From positions 1 through 11,808 of the forward strand of contig CABUMZ010000052.1 of NCBI GenBank assembly GCA_902492825.1: a stretch of DNA of 11,808 nucleotides, in the 5' to 3' direction. Below the pieces are notes generated by a model that made no database searches, was not told where the DNA came from, and saw only the letters and a program-made list of their open reading frames with translations. Positions within the stretch are counted from its first letter, which is position 1, and each line of letters starts with the position of its first letter. This DNA is from an uncultured Collinsella sp. (GTDB lineage: Bacteria > Actinomycetota > Coriobacteriia > Coriobacteriales > Coriobacteriaceae). Shown in pieces: positions 1 to 6,359 of the stretch. The position numbers and the translations under genes were made by a program.

Positions 1-4
1 GCGC

Positions 5-39
5 GTAGGGCGGGGGGCTGGTGGGATAAGCGCCCCTAC
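5..39 (+). other. Imperfect inverted repeat at the left edge
   Basis: GTAGGGCG at 5-12 is nearly complementary to CGCCCCTAC at 31-39, with one bulged base. It could be the end of a terminator for a gene left of the window, but no T-tract follows it (the next bases are CTTTCACC). Nothing else is recognisable in the first 47 bases. Confidence 0.2.
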
Positions 40-47
40 CTTTCACC

Positions 48-56
48 TGCTACAAT
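48..56 (+). promoter_or_regulatory. Extended -10 promoter for the comEB-like gene
   Basis: TGCTACAAT forms an extended -10 element (TGn plus TACAAT, five of six matches to TATAAT). No good -35 is visible, as is usual for extended -10 promoters. Transcription would begin near 63-64 and give a leader of about 27 bases carrying the ribosome-binding site GGAGG at 78-82. The ATG at 55 lies inside this -10 box, which argues against it as the start codon of the downstream gene. Confidence 0.5.
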
Positions 57-90
57 GGGTCAAACTATTGCGATTTCGGAGGTGTCTGCC

Positions 91-615
91 ATGTCGGACG
101 ATCTTCATCAAACCGCGTCGGGCAAGCGCCGCGACGTTATTAGCTGGGATGAGTTCTTTATGAGCGTGGCCATCGCCGCGCAGCGCCGCAGTAAGGACCC
201 CAACACGCAGGTGGGCGCGTGCATCGCCAACACCAACCACCGCATCCTTTCGGTGGGCTACAACGGTACGCCCTCGGCACTCAACGATGACTTTTTCCCG
301 TGGGGCACGAGCGATGACCCGTTGCAGGATAAGCACAACTACGTGGTGCATGCCGAGGCCAACGCCGTGCTCAACTACCGCGGCTCGCTCAAGGACCTTG
401 AGGGTTCCACGGTCTACGTCACGCTGTTTCCGTGCCACGACTGCGCCAAGATCCTGGCGCAGGTGGGCGTGGGCGAGGTCGTCTACCTGGACAATAAGTA
501 TGCCGACACCGATGACGGCCGTATCAGCCGCCGCATTCTCGACTCCTGCGGCATCAGCTACCGCCAGGTCATCGTCGATGTCCAGATTGGTACCGGGGGA
601 CAGGCTCAGCAGTAG
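91..615 (+). CDS. comEB: ComEB/dCMP deaminase family zinc-dependent deaminase
   Basis: The 174-residue product is a cytidine/deoxycytidylate deaminase fold enzyme that probably converts dCMP to dUMP in the cytoplasm, feeding dTMP synthesis. The zinc site is intact: His87 and catalytic Glu89 in HAEANA, and Cys115 and Cys118 in PCHDC. The GYNGTP segment (residues 57-62) and the VVHAEANAVLN context are typical of dCMP deaminases rather than tRNA or guanine deaminases. The ATG at 91 is chosen because CGGAGG ends eight bases upstream; an in-frame ATG at 55 lies in the promoter. The gene has its own promoter and is followed by 171 non-coding bases. Fold and zinc site are near certain. dCMP as the substrate is a family inference, and the name ComEB does not imply a role in competence here. 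Confidence 0.9.
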   Translation: MSDDLHQTASGKRRDVISWDEFFMSVAIAAQRRSKDPNTQVGACIANTNHRILSVGYNGTPSALNDDFFPWGTSDDPLQDKHNYVVHAEANAVLNYRGSLKDLEGSTVYVTLFPCHDCAKILAQVGVGEVVYLDNKYADTDDGRISRRILDSCGISYRQVIVDVQIGTGGQAQQ

Positions 616-643
616 CGCGTGCCAACGCCAGCTGGCGGCAAAA

Positions 644-675
644 CAGCCAACAAGAGACCCGTCCCAAATTGACTG
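644..675 (-). repeat. GGGACGGG-core palindromic element (copy D)
   Basis: Read on the minus strand, this has a GGGACGGGTCTC core in an 18-base loop. The arms, CAGTCAA (675-669) and TTGGCTG (650-644), pair over 7 bp with one G-U wobble. The wobble forms only in minus-strand RNA, which supports this orientation. It lies between the comEB-like and NifU-like genes and belongs to the family listed at 2004, 4264, 6886 and 9602. A separate perfect palindrome, CGCCAGCTGGCG, sits just upstream at 626-637. Confidence 0.5.
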
Positions 676-748
676 CTCGTGAAAGTCGTGTCCGCACGCA
701 TGGCTGGCGCCTAAGCGGGTACATGGCTGTAGTAACATAGCCCCTGTC

Positions 749-764
749 CGCGGGCGTGCCCGCG
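749..764 (+). promoter_or_regulatory. Compact GC hairpin in the leader of the NifU-like gene
   Basis: CGCGGGC (749-755) and GCCCGCG (758-764) fold into a stem with a four-base effective loop, followed by TTATTG and then the ribosome-binding site AAAGGAG (775-781). A possible -10, TAACAT, lies at 733-738 with no convincing -35. If it is used, the hairpin would sit almost at the 5' end of the message, where it could stabilise the RNA or attenuate transcription. The role is inferred. Confidence 0.35.
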
Positions 765-786
765 TTATTGTGAGAAAGGAGCCCCT

Positions 787-1065
787 GTGGCTGTTAACGA
801 AGAGCTGCTTAAGAAGGTTCTTGAAGAGATTCGCCCCAACCTGCAGGCTGACGGCGGCGATATGGAGTATGTGGGCGTCGACGACGAGGGCGTCGTCAAG
901 CTGGAACTGCAGGGCGCCTGTGCCGGCTGCCCCATGAGCTCGCTAACCCTTTCCATGGGCATCGAGCGCATCCTGAAGGAGCACGTGCCCGGCGTTACCC
1001 GCGTTGAGCAGGTCAATGCTTCCGGCGAGGCCGAGGACCTGTACGACGAGTACGCACCGTTCTAA
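787..1065 (+). CDS. NifU C-terminal-domain (Nfu-type) iron-sulfur cluster protein
   Basis: The 92-residue protein is almost entirely one NifU_N-less Nfu domain. It has the hallmark LQADGGD segment (residues 19-25) and the CAGCPMS motif with Cys45 and Cys48. In the family a pair of subunits uses this CxxC to hold a [4Fe-4S] cluster and pass it to apo-enzymes, acting as a cytoplasmic carrier or scaffold downstream of SUF/ISC. The last 15 or so residues are acidic. The start is GTG, chosen because AAAGGAG (775-781) sits five bases upstream and the product begins directly with the helix that opens the domain. No suf genes are in view, so it appears to be a stand-alone carrier. A hairpin that may terminate it follows at 1115-1149. 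Confidence 0.92.
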   Translation: MAVNEELLKKVLEEIRPNLQADGGDMEYVGVDDEGVVKLELQGACAGCPMSSLTLSMGIERILKEHVPGVTRVEQVNASGEAEDLYDEYAPF

Positions 1066-1114
1066 GATGCGAAAGCTGCGGACGGTACGCTCCGCATAGA
1101 CGTTACGCCCAAAT

Positions 1115-1149
1115 ATGCGGCTGCGAGCGTAAGGCCCGCGGCCGCATTT
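1115..1149 (+). terminator. Probable intrinsic terminator after the NifU-like gene
   Basis: ATGCGGCTGCGAGC (1115-1128) pairs with GCCCGCGGCCGCAT (1134-1147) apart from one A-C mismatch and one G-U pair, leaving a short GTAAG loop. The tail TTTGTATGT is only partly U-rich, so termination may be leaky. The lgt start codon is 24 bases further on, so some lgt expression may come from read-through. A smaller hairpin (TGCGGA 1077-1082 with TCCGCA 1091-1096) precedes it. Confidence 0.5.
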
Positions 1150-1173
1150 GTATGTAGGGAGCAGGGGATCGAT

Positions 1174-1995
1174 ATGCTCAACGACCTCTACCATATGCTT
1201 GATCCCGTCGCGATCTCGGCGGGCCCCATCACCATCTACTGGTACGGTCTGGCCTACGTGGTCGGCGCTCTGCTCACGGCGGTCGTTATGTACCGCACGC
1301 AACGTCGTTGGGGCTTCGACATTACGATTGATGACCTGACGAGCGTCGTGGTCGGCGCGGTCTTTGGCCTTATTATCGGCGCGCGCCTGTTTTACGTCGT
1401 CTTTTACGGTGATGGCTACTATTTGGCCCACCCGCTCGAGATCTTTGCCACCAACGAGGGAGGCATGAGCTTCCACGGTGGCCTGGTGGGCGGCATCTTG
1501 GGCGGCATCATCGTGTGCCGCATGTACAAGCTCGACGCCTGGACTTTGGCAGACCTCGCGGTCATCGGTGCTCCGCTGGCCCTGTGCCTGGGGCGCTGCG
1601 CCAACTTTGTCAACGGCGAGCTGTGGGGCAAGCCGACCGATCTGCCCTGGGGCGTGATCTTTGGCGGCACCGCGGGCGATATGCCGCGCCATCCCTCCCA
1701 GCTCTACGAGGCGTTTCTTGAGGGCATCGTGCTCTTTTGCATCCTGCAGGTGCTCAGCCGCAAAAAGCCGCTATTGCCCCAGGGTACGTTTATGGGCGTC
1801 TTTGTGATGGGCTACGGCATCGTTCGCTTTTTGATTGAGTTTGTGCGCGTGCCCGATGCGCAGCTGGGCTATCTGCTGGGCGGCGTCATCACCATGGGTC
1901 AGCTGCTGAGCCTGCCGCTCGTAATCGCGGGCCTGGCGCTCATCATCTTCGCCCGACACCGCAACCAGCCCCAGCGCGTCTACCTGGACGCCTAA
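1174..1995 (+). CDS. lgt: Prolipoprotein diacylglyceryl transferase
   Basis: The 273-residue polytopic membrane enzyme matches Lgt in length and motifs. Lgt moves diacylglycerol from phosphatidylglycerol to the lipobox cysteine of prelipoproteins, the first step of lipoprotein maturation. The signature GRCANFVNGE is at residues 140-149 and contains Arg141, Asn144 and Glu149, equivalents of the essential E. coli residues Arg143, Asn146 and Glu151. His101 in SFHGG corresponds to His103, and Tyr214/Arg218 in YGIVR to Tyr235/Arg239. HPSQLYEA (173-180) is also typical. Hydrophobic spans are regularly spaced to about residue 260. The ATG has AGGGG six bases upstream. It is separated from the NifU-like gene by a leaky-looking terminator and followed directly by a palindromic element. 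Confidence 0.97.
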   Translation: MLNDLYHMLDPVAISAGPITIYWYGLAYVVGALLTAVVMYRTQRRWGFDITIDDLTSVVVGAVFGLIIGARLFYVVFYGDGYYLAHPLEIFATNEGGMSFHGGLVGGILGGIIVCRMYKLDAWTLADLAVIGAPLALCLGRCANFVNGELWGKPTDLPWGVIFGGTAGDMPRHPSQLYEAFLEGIVLFCILQVLSRKKPLLPQGTFMGVFVMGYGIVRFLIEFVRVPDAQLGYLLGGVITMGQLLSLPLVIAGLALIIFARHRNQPQRVYLDA

Positions 1996-2003
1996 CCACC
2001 AAA

Positions 2004-2038
2004 ACCACCACAAAGGGGACAGGCACCTTTGTGGTGGT
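2004..2038 (+). repeat. GGGGACAGG-core palindromic element (copy A), 13-bp perfect arms
   Basis: ACCACCACAAAGG (2004-2016) is the exact reverse complement of CCTTTGTGGTGGT (2026-2038), with the nine-base loop GGACAGGCA. It begins eight bases after the lgt stop. The hairpin could act as a terminator or stabilise the mRNA 3' end, although the following bases (CTTGCC) are not a T-tract. This is the most perfect copy of the family. Confidence 0.8.
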
Positions 2039-2078
2039 CTTGCCGAGTTTGATAGGTTTCTAGAAAGGCTTTCGGACT

Positions 2079-4262
2079 GTGAAGGATTCCGACCTCTCCA
2101 CAACGGCTGCGCGCGACGCTGCCCGCATCGTCTGGTTTAAGCGCTACCCCGCCAAGCAGACGCTCATCGCATTTTTGCTCGCGCTGTTGGCGACCACGGC
2201 GTTTTCCATCGATCCCGCCCCGGTGTCGAGCAACGCAGTCTTGGCAATTGACCCCAAAGCCTCGGGCATGCTGTACGTGTGCTACGAGGTGCTCCTCTCG
2301 TTTGCCGGCCATACCGACGCGGTCATGCTGCTTGCGCTTGCCTGCCTGCTCACGCTGCCGTTTCGCTACGTATTCTTTGGCCGCGGCGACGCCTGGCGTC
2401 CCTCGGTGATCCTTCCGTCGCTGTTCTTTGCCGTCTGCATGGTGTTTGGCCGCAGCTACGACCTCACCGATTCGGCCGAGATCGTGCTCGGCGACAAGGC
2501 CCGCATTATCTGTGCCTGGATAGGCGGTGCGGGCTGGATGCTCTTGGCGGTCGTTGCCTTCTATCTGGCTTTTGAGTGTCTAGATTGGCTGAGCTCTCGG
2601 CGCATTCCGTTTTCTGAAGCGCACTTTGGCCGCGTATGGCGTGTGGCTCACGCCGTGCTCTCGGTCCATCCCTTTGCCGGGCCCTTCCTGGTGCTTATGG
2701 TCGCCTGGGCGCCCACGCTCATCGCTTCGCTGCCCGGCCTTTTTATGGGAGATACGGGTGCGCAGATTCGCCAGTGGTTCAACTACCCCAACGGCACGAG
2801 TGACTACCTGCGTCTGCTCAATCCCAATGTGCTGCTCAACGGACATCACCCCGTGGTGCATACGGCTATCATCGGTTCGTGCGTCCAGCTGGGGCTTTCA
2901 CTGTTCAACAGCGCCAACGCAGGTCTTGCCATCTACACCTGCGCTCAGTTCGTCATTACGGCCGCCTGCATGGCCTATTCCATCTCGTCGCTGCGCAAGC
3001 TGGGCGTGAGCCTGCCGGTCCGCGGCGTAATCCTGCTGTTCTTTGTGTTTATGCCCATGTTCTCCAACTACGCGGCCTTGCTTACCAAAGACGTGCTGTT
3101 TGCCGACGCGTTTTTGGTGCTGTTGGTGCAGACCGTGAAGCTCGTGGCCTGCGGCCTGCCCCGTCGCGATGCCAATGTCGAGCGTGCAGGCGAACAGAGG
3201 CCTGTGCTCTTTGCGCGCCACGACTGGCTGCTGCTCGCTCTGGGCGCCATGGGTTCCACGTTTCTGCGCAATGGCGGCCTGGTGTTTCCCCTGGCGGCAT
3301 GCGTGATCGCGGCGGCGTTTTGCGCGTGGGACGCGCATGTGGCTCGTCGTGCGGCCAAACAGGCTGGTGCTGCGCCTTCGGGCGCCATCCCGCGCTTCCG
3401 CTGGGTCGGCGTGCTCGCAGTACTTGCGCTCTGCCTTGCCTCTAATATGTACTTCACCAAGGTCTTTATGCCGGCGCACGATATCACGCCTGGTTCCAAG
3501 CGCGAAATCCTCTCGATTCCGTTCCAGCAGACGGCTCGTTTCGTCCAAAAGCACGACGGCCTCAACTCGGGCGTCAACCCCACGGTTAAGGAGGACGGCA
3601 CCATCGTGGAGGCTCCTTGCGACGGTTCGGTGACCGACGAAGAGCGTGCCGTGATCGATCGCGTGCTCAAGTACGAGAACCTGGGCCGCCGCTACAACCC
3701 CGACAAGTCCGATGCCGTCAAGAACTGCTTTAACGAGTACGCCTCGCAGGAGGACATCGATGCCTATTTTGAGGTATGGGCCCAGATGTCCAAAAAGGAT
3801 CCCGAGTGTTATATCTCGGCGCTCATCAATAACTACTACGGCTACTTTTATCCGAGTGCCCGCGATGCCTGGGTCTACAGCACGGCGCGTAGTGCAGAGA
3901 TCATGGCGCGTCCCGACAACCTCAAGTACTTCGACTTCCATCCGGTTGACAGCAACGTGGTGCGCTGGTGTGACCATCTGATCAACCTATACCGTGTGGC
4001 GGTGCAGCGTGTTCCCTTTATCTCGCTCACCATGAGCTCGGCCACCTATGTGTGGATCATGATCGCCGTGGTGGTCTACCTGCTGCGTCGTCATTCATGG
4101 CGTGCGCTGGCGATCTGGGTGCCGCTGTTGGGCGTGCTCGCCGTGTGCCTGATTGGCCCGTGCAACGGCTCGACCTACATGCGCTACCTGTATCCGGTCA
4201 TCGCCTGCATGCCCTTCGCCATCGGCGCCACCGTCACCCGCAGCGACTTCCTCTGGTCCTAA
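2079..4262 (+). CDS. Large polytopic membrane protein, DUF6020-like
   Basis: The 727-residue integral membrane protein matches my recollection of the DUF6020 family of Gram-positive bacteria, whose function is unknown. Hydrophobic segments are visible near residues 27-44, 82-100, 108-123, 143-165, 198-220, 284-302, 315-333, 337-355, 382-412, 441-457, 647-668 and 678-693. Likely functional loop motifs are GDTGAQIRQWF (224-234), HHPVVHT (256-262), LTKDVLFAD (335-343), RNGG (397-400), SIPFQQTARFV (479-489), NNYYGYFYPS (584-593) and NGSTYMRYLYPV (696-707). A soluble domain of about 190 residues (458-646), probably extracellular, lies before the last segments. This layout resembles GT-C glycosyltransferases using polyprenyl-phosphate sugars, but that is only an analogy. 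The GTG start is preceded by AGAAAGG (2062-2068). Confidence 0.8.
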   Translation: MKDSDLSTTAARDAARIVWFKRYPAKQTLIAFLLALLATTAFSIDPAPVSSNAVLAIDPKASGMLYVCYEVLLSFAGHTDAVMLLALACLLTLPFRYVFFGRGDAWRPSVILPSLFFAVCMVFGRSYDLTDSAEIVLGDKARIICAWIGGAGWMLLAVVAFYLAFECLDWLSSRRIPFSEAHFGRVWRVAHAVLSVHPFAGPFLVLMVAWAPTLIASLPGLFMGDTGAQIRQWFNYPNGTSDYLRLLNPNVLLNGHHPVVHTAIIGSCVQLGLSLFNSANAGLAIYTCAQFVITAACMAYSISSLRKLGVSLPVRGVILLFFVFMPMFSNYAALLTKDVLFADAFLVLLVQTVKLVACGLPRRDANVERAGEQRPVLFARHDWLLLALGAMGSTFLRNGGLVFPLAACVIAAAFCAWDAHVARRAAKQAGAAPSGAIPRFRWVGVLAVLALCLASNMYFTKVFMPAHDITPGSKREILSIPFQQTARFVQKHDGLNSGVNPTVKEDGTIVEAPCDGSVTDEERAVIDRVLKYENLGRRYNPDKSDAVKNCFNEYASQEDIDAYFEVWAQMSKKDPECYISALINNYYGYFYPSARDAWVYSTARSAEIMARPDNLKYFDFHPVDSNVVRWCDHLINLYRVAVQRVPFISLTMSSATYVWIMIAVVVYLLRRHSWRALAIWVPLLGVLAVCLIGPCNGSTYMRYLYPVIACMPFAIGATVTRSDFLWS

Positions 4263-4263
4263 C

Positions 4264-4296
4264 TTGGTGCATTGGGGTCAGGTTTCTTTGCACCAA
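4264..4296 (+). repeat. GGGGTCAGG-core palindromic element (copy B)
   Basis: TTGGTGCA (4264-4271) and TGCACCAA (4289-4296) are perfect 8-bp inverted arms enclosing a 17-base loop with the core GGGGTCAGG (4274-4282). It starts two bases after the stop of the 727-residue membrane protein. The rest of the 164-base gap holds the yebC promoter region and ribosome-binding site. No U-tract follows the hairpin. Confidence 0.7.
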
Positions 4297-4371
4297 AGGG
4301 GCCATCATCACGACGCCTTCATTTTGGGGTTTATCTCGCAGGCCAGTAGGTATATCATAACGACGTTTGTT

Positions 4372-4377
4372 TATATT
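4372..4377 (+). promoter_or_regulatory. Candidate -10 box for yebC
   Basis: TATATT (five of six matches to TATAAT) lies 49 bases before the yebC start in an AT-richer stretch (4351-4378) that contrasts with the surrounding GC-rich DNA. No clear -35 is visible at 16-18 bases. A second AT-rich candidate, TATCAT, is at 4353-4358. The ribosome-binding site AGGAG is at 4416-4420. Confidence 0.4.
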
Positions 4378-4426
4378 GCCCGAGCATCTGCGCTGGGCTT
4401 TAGGTCGAAACCGATAGGAGACACGT

Positions 4427-5233
4427 ATGTCCGGACACTCTAAGTGGGCCACAACCAAGCATCGTAAGGGCGCGCAGGACGCCAAGCGTTCCGCCCTCTT
4501 CTCCAAGCTCAGCCGCAACATCACCGTTGCTGCCCGTCTCGGCGGTGACCCGCTGCCCGAGAACAACGCCAGCCTCGCCGCTGCCGTTGCCAAGGCCAAG
4601 GCTCAGTCCATGCCTAAGGACAAGATCAAGTCCGCTATCGACAAGGCTTTTGGTTCGGGTGCTGACGCCGCCGTCTACGAGAACATCGTGTACGAGGGCT
4701 ACGGTCCCGCCGGTGTCGCCGTCTACGTCGACTGCCTGACCGACAACCGCAACCGTACCGCCGCTGATGTCCGTTCCGCCTTCTCCCACGCTGGTGGCAA
4801 CTTGGGCACCTCCGGCTCCGTCGCCTTCCAGTTTGAGCGCAAGGGCCAGATTGTCGTCGCCAAGGAGATCCTGGACGAGAACGCCAAGAAGGAGACCATG
4901 ATCGCCAACGGCGCTGCCGGTGACGAGGATGAGTTCATGATGGCCATCGCCGAGGCCGGTGGCGAGGACTACGAGGATGCCGGCGAGGAGTGGATCGTCT
5001 GGACTACTGCCAACGAGGTCATGGCTGTCTCCAAGGCGCTCGAGGAGCAGGGCGTCCAGGTCAAGGGTTCCGAGACTACCATGGTCCCGACCACCCCGAC
5101 CGAGGTCTCCGGCGCCGACGCCAAGAAGGTTCAGCGCCTCATCGACCGTCTTGAGGAGCTCGACGACGTCCAGGACGTCTACAGCACCATGGACATGACC
5201 GACGAGGTCATCGCTGCCCTCGAGGAGGAGTAG
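4427..5233 (+). CDS. yebC: YebC/PmpR/TACO1 family protein
   Basis: The 268-residue protein opens with MSGHSKWATTKHRKGAQDAKR (first 19 or so residues diagnostic), followed by FSKLSRNITVAARLGG (25-40), YEGYGPAGVAVYVDCLTDNR (89-108) and GGNLGTSGSVAF (123-134). All are hallmarks of the family. Members were described as transcriptional regulators binding DNA; the mitochondrial homologue TACO1 is a translation activator, and bacterial members have also been linked to relieving ribosome stalling, so the exact role is unsettled. The product is about 20-25 residues longer than typical, with an acidic insertion around residues 148-190. Codon choice is strongly biased (CGT/CGC, GTC, AAG, GAG), suggesting high expression. 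AGGAG lies six bases before the ATG. It stands alone with its own promoter and terminator, not beside ruvCAB as in many bacteria. Confidence 0.96.
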   Translation: MSGHSKWATTKHRKGAQDAKRSALFSKLSRNITVAARLGGDPLPENNASLAAAVAKAKAQSMPKDKIKSAIDKAFGSGADAAVYENIVYEGYGPAGVAVYVDCLTDNRNRTAADVRSAFSHAGGNLGTSGSVAFQFERKGQIVVAKEILDENAKKETMIANGAAGDEDEFMMAIAEAGGEDYEDAGEEWIVWTTANEVMAVSKALEEQGVQVKGSETTMVPTTPTEVSGADAKKVQRLIDRLEELDDVQDVYSTMDMTDEVIAALEEE

Positions 5234-5237
5234 CGCC

Positions 5238-5257
5238 TGCACGGGTTAAGCCGTGCA
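5238..5257 (+). other. Small hairpin just after yebC
   Basis: TGCACGG (5238-5244) and CCGTGCA (5251-5257) form a 7-bp stem with a GTTAAG loop four bases past the yebC stop. No T-tract follows, so it is more likely an mRNA-end stabiliser than a terminator. Confidence 0.4.
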
Positions 5258-5302
5258 TATCTGGGCATAATGAAGCGAGTATGCAAGCCTCGTGGAATAG
5301 AT

Positions 5303-5345
5303 GAGCCGGATCCGCGTGCGTAGAGCACCGGACCCGGCTCTTTTA
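5303..5345 (+). terminator. Intrinsic terminator downstream of yebC
   Basis: GAGCCGGATCCG (5303-5314) pairs with CGGACCCGGCTC (5329-5340) with one mismatch, and the stem is followed immediately by TTTTAT (5341-5346). This is a classical Rho-independent terminator. It isolates yebC, and any short transcript starting near 5278, from the AmaP/Asp23 operon. Confidence 0.85.
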
Positions 5346-5349
5346 TAAT
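5344..5349 (+). promoter_or_regulatory. Consensus -10 box upstream of the AmaP/DUF2273/Asp23 operon
   Basis: TATAAT, a perfect -10 hexamer, overlaps the T-tract of the yebC terminator. The expected -35 position (about 5321-5326, TAGAGC) falls in the terminator loop and does not match TTGACA, so an activator or alternative sigma factor may be needed. That would fit a stress operon but is inference. Transcription would start near 5356 with a leader of about 45 bases ending in AAGGGAG (5387-5393). Confidence 0.45.
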
Positions 5350-5399
5350 GATGCGAACCGTTTTGCATTTCGAGAGCCGAGATTTGAAGGGAGCGCCGC

Positions 5400-5945
5400 G
5401 TGCGCGTACTCAAACGAGCCCTAGCGATCGTGTACCTTGCCGCTACCATCGTGGCGCTGGGTACGCTTGTCTGCCAGTTTTGGGGGCCGTATACGTATCG
5501 CTTTATGTTGCTGATGCGCGACCCCATGCCGCGCATCGTCGTCACGGCGTGCGCCGGCGTCGTGGCGCTTGGCGTACTGGTAAGCTTCTTCCGCCTGATG
5601 TTCGCCCGTCGCGAACCGTCCTGCGTGCATCCGGCGGGGGAGCGCAATATCGAGGTTACCCTTGCGGCGCTTTCTTCGTGCGCCAGGGCTGCTGCCGAGC
5701 GCGACGACCGCGTGATGGTCGAGCATGTCGAGGCCCGCGTCCAAGGCTCCGACGATTCGCATGTCCGTTTTAAGGTCGAGGCTATCGCGCTTGACGACCG
5801 GGACGTGGCCTCCCTTGCAGCCGCGATGCAGCAACGTATCGAGGAGGCCTGCGACACCATGCTCGGCACGCCGGGCACGACCGCACGCGTCCGTTTTTTG
5901 CCGTCCAAGACTACCGTCCAGACCGTGGAGGTTTCCGGTGAGTGA
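5400..5945 (+). CDS. amaP: AmaP-like membrane anchor of the Asp23 stress module
   Basis: The 181-residue protein has the AmaP layout. It begins with a short basic start (MRVLKR) and a first transmembrane helix (about residues 9-28), followed by a loop containing FWGPYTYRF and a second helix (about 46-66). The last 110 residues form a soluble domain that includes an Asp23-like beta pattern (VMVEHVEARVQ, then HVRFKVEAIALDD). In Staphylococcus aureus AmaP tethers Asp23 beneath the cell membrane. Sequence conservation is weak in this family, so the assignment leans on topology and on the DUF2273 and Asp23 genes that follow. The GTG start has AAGGGAG six bases upstream. The stop overlaps the next gene by eight bases, implying translational coupling. 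Confidence 0.75.
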   Translation: MRVLKRALAIVYLAATIVALGTLVCQFWGPYTYRFMLLMRDPMPRIVVTACAGVVALGVLVSFFRLMFARREPSCVHPAGERNIEVTLAALSSCARAAAERDDRVMVEHVEARVQGSDDSHVRFKVEAIALDDRDVASLAAAMQQRIEEACDTMLGTPGTTARVRFLPSKTTVQTVEVSGE

Positions 5946-6315
5946 TACCAATCAAGATAAGACCGCTCGTACGCCGCGCCTGACGATTGACCAGAGCGCT
6001 GCGCCGGCGAGCGAACCTGTTGATTCCAAAGCAGAGGCAGCCGAGTTACAAGATGCGGCAGCCGCGGATTTTGACGAGGCTATGGGTCTCATCAAGGGTA
6101 CGGGCGCTGCCATCTGGAGCTATGCTGTGCGTCATCCCAACACCACGCTCGGTGCCGTCGCTGGCTTTATCCTCGCCGTGTTGGTGCTCACGCTCGGCCT
6201 GTGGGACACGCTCGTCATTGCATTCTTCGTGCTGATCGGCGCCGTGATCGGCCAAATTCGCGACGGCGAGAACGGGATCGTCAACTTCTTCGGCCGTCTG
6301 TTTAGCGGCCGCTAA
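5938..6315 (+). CDS. DUF2273 family small membrane protein
   Basis: The 125-residue protein ends in a DUF2273 domain. It has two closely spaced hydrophobic helices (about residues 69-86 and 90-107) joined by GLWD, then GQIRDGENG and an aromatic tail. Proteins of this family are usually only about 60-80 residues. Here about 45 polar residues precede the domain, plus an amphipathic stretch (DFDEAMGLIKG, 44-54). The start is GTG at 5938, in frame with the domain, and GGAGG (5927-5931) lies six bases upstream. It therefore overlaps the AmaP-like stop by eight bases; the reading frame is open further upstream but only as a shadow of that gene. DUF2273 proteins commonly sit between AmaP and Asp23 genes and are thought to belong to the same membrane complex; their mechanism is unknown. 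Confidence 0.85.
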   Translation: MSDTNQDKTARTPRLTIDQSAAPASEPVDSKAEAAELQDAAAADFDEAMGLIKGTGAAIWSYAVRHPNTTLGAVAGFILAVLVLTLGLWDTLVIAFFVLIGAVIGQIRDGENGIVNFFGRLFSGR

Positions 6316-6359
6316 TATGTATTCGACTGTCGCATCCGCGGCAGGCATAAGGAGGAACC

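Noticed and set aside
55..90. Upstream ATG extending the comEB-like protein by 12 residues
   Set aside because: The ATG lies inside the extended -10 box and lacks a ribosome-binding site; ATG at 91 has one.
943..1692. 249-codon minus-strand open frame spanning the NifU-like and lgt genes
   Set aside because: Crosses two well-supported genes and a terminator; low-complexity basic/acidic translation with no family signal.
2898..3977. 359-codon minus-strand open frame
   Set aside because: Lies wholly within the DUF6020-like gene, has no hydrophobic or domain pattern and no ribosome-binding site; shadow of the real gene.
4400..5242. 280-codon minus-strand open frame with a Gly/Val/Leu/Asp-rich translation
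   Set aside because: Exact shadow of yebC, whose strong codon bias keeps the opposite strand open; the repetitive composition comes from that bias.
6046..6048. Rare TTA leucine codon in the DUF2273 gene as a developmental control point
   Set aside because: TTA-based control is known in Streptomyces; there is no reason to expect it here, and a single codon is not evidence.
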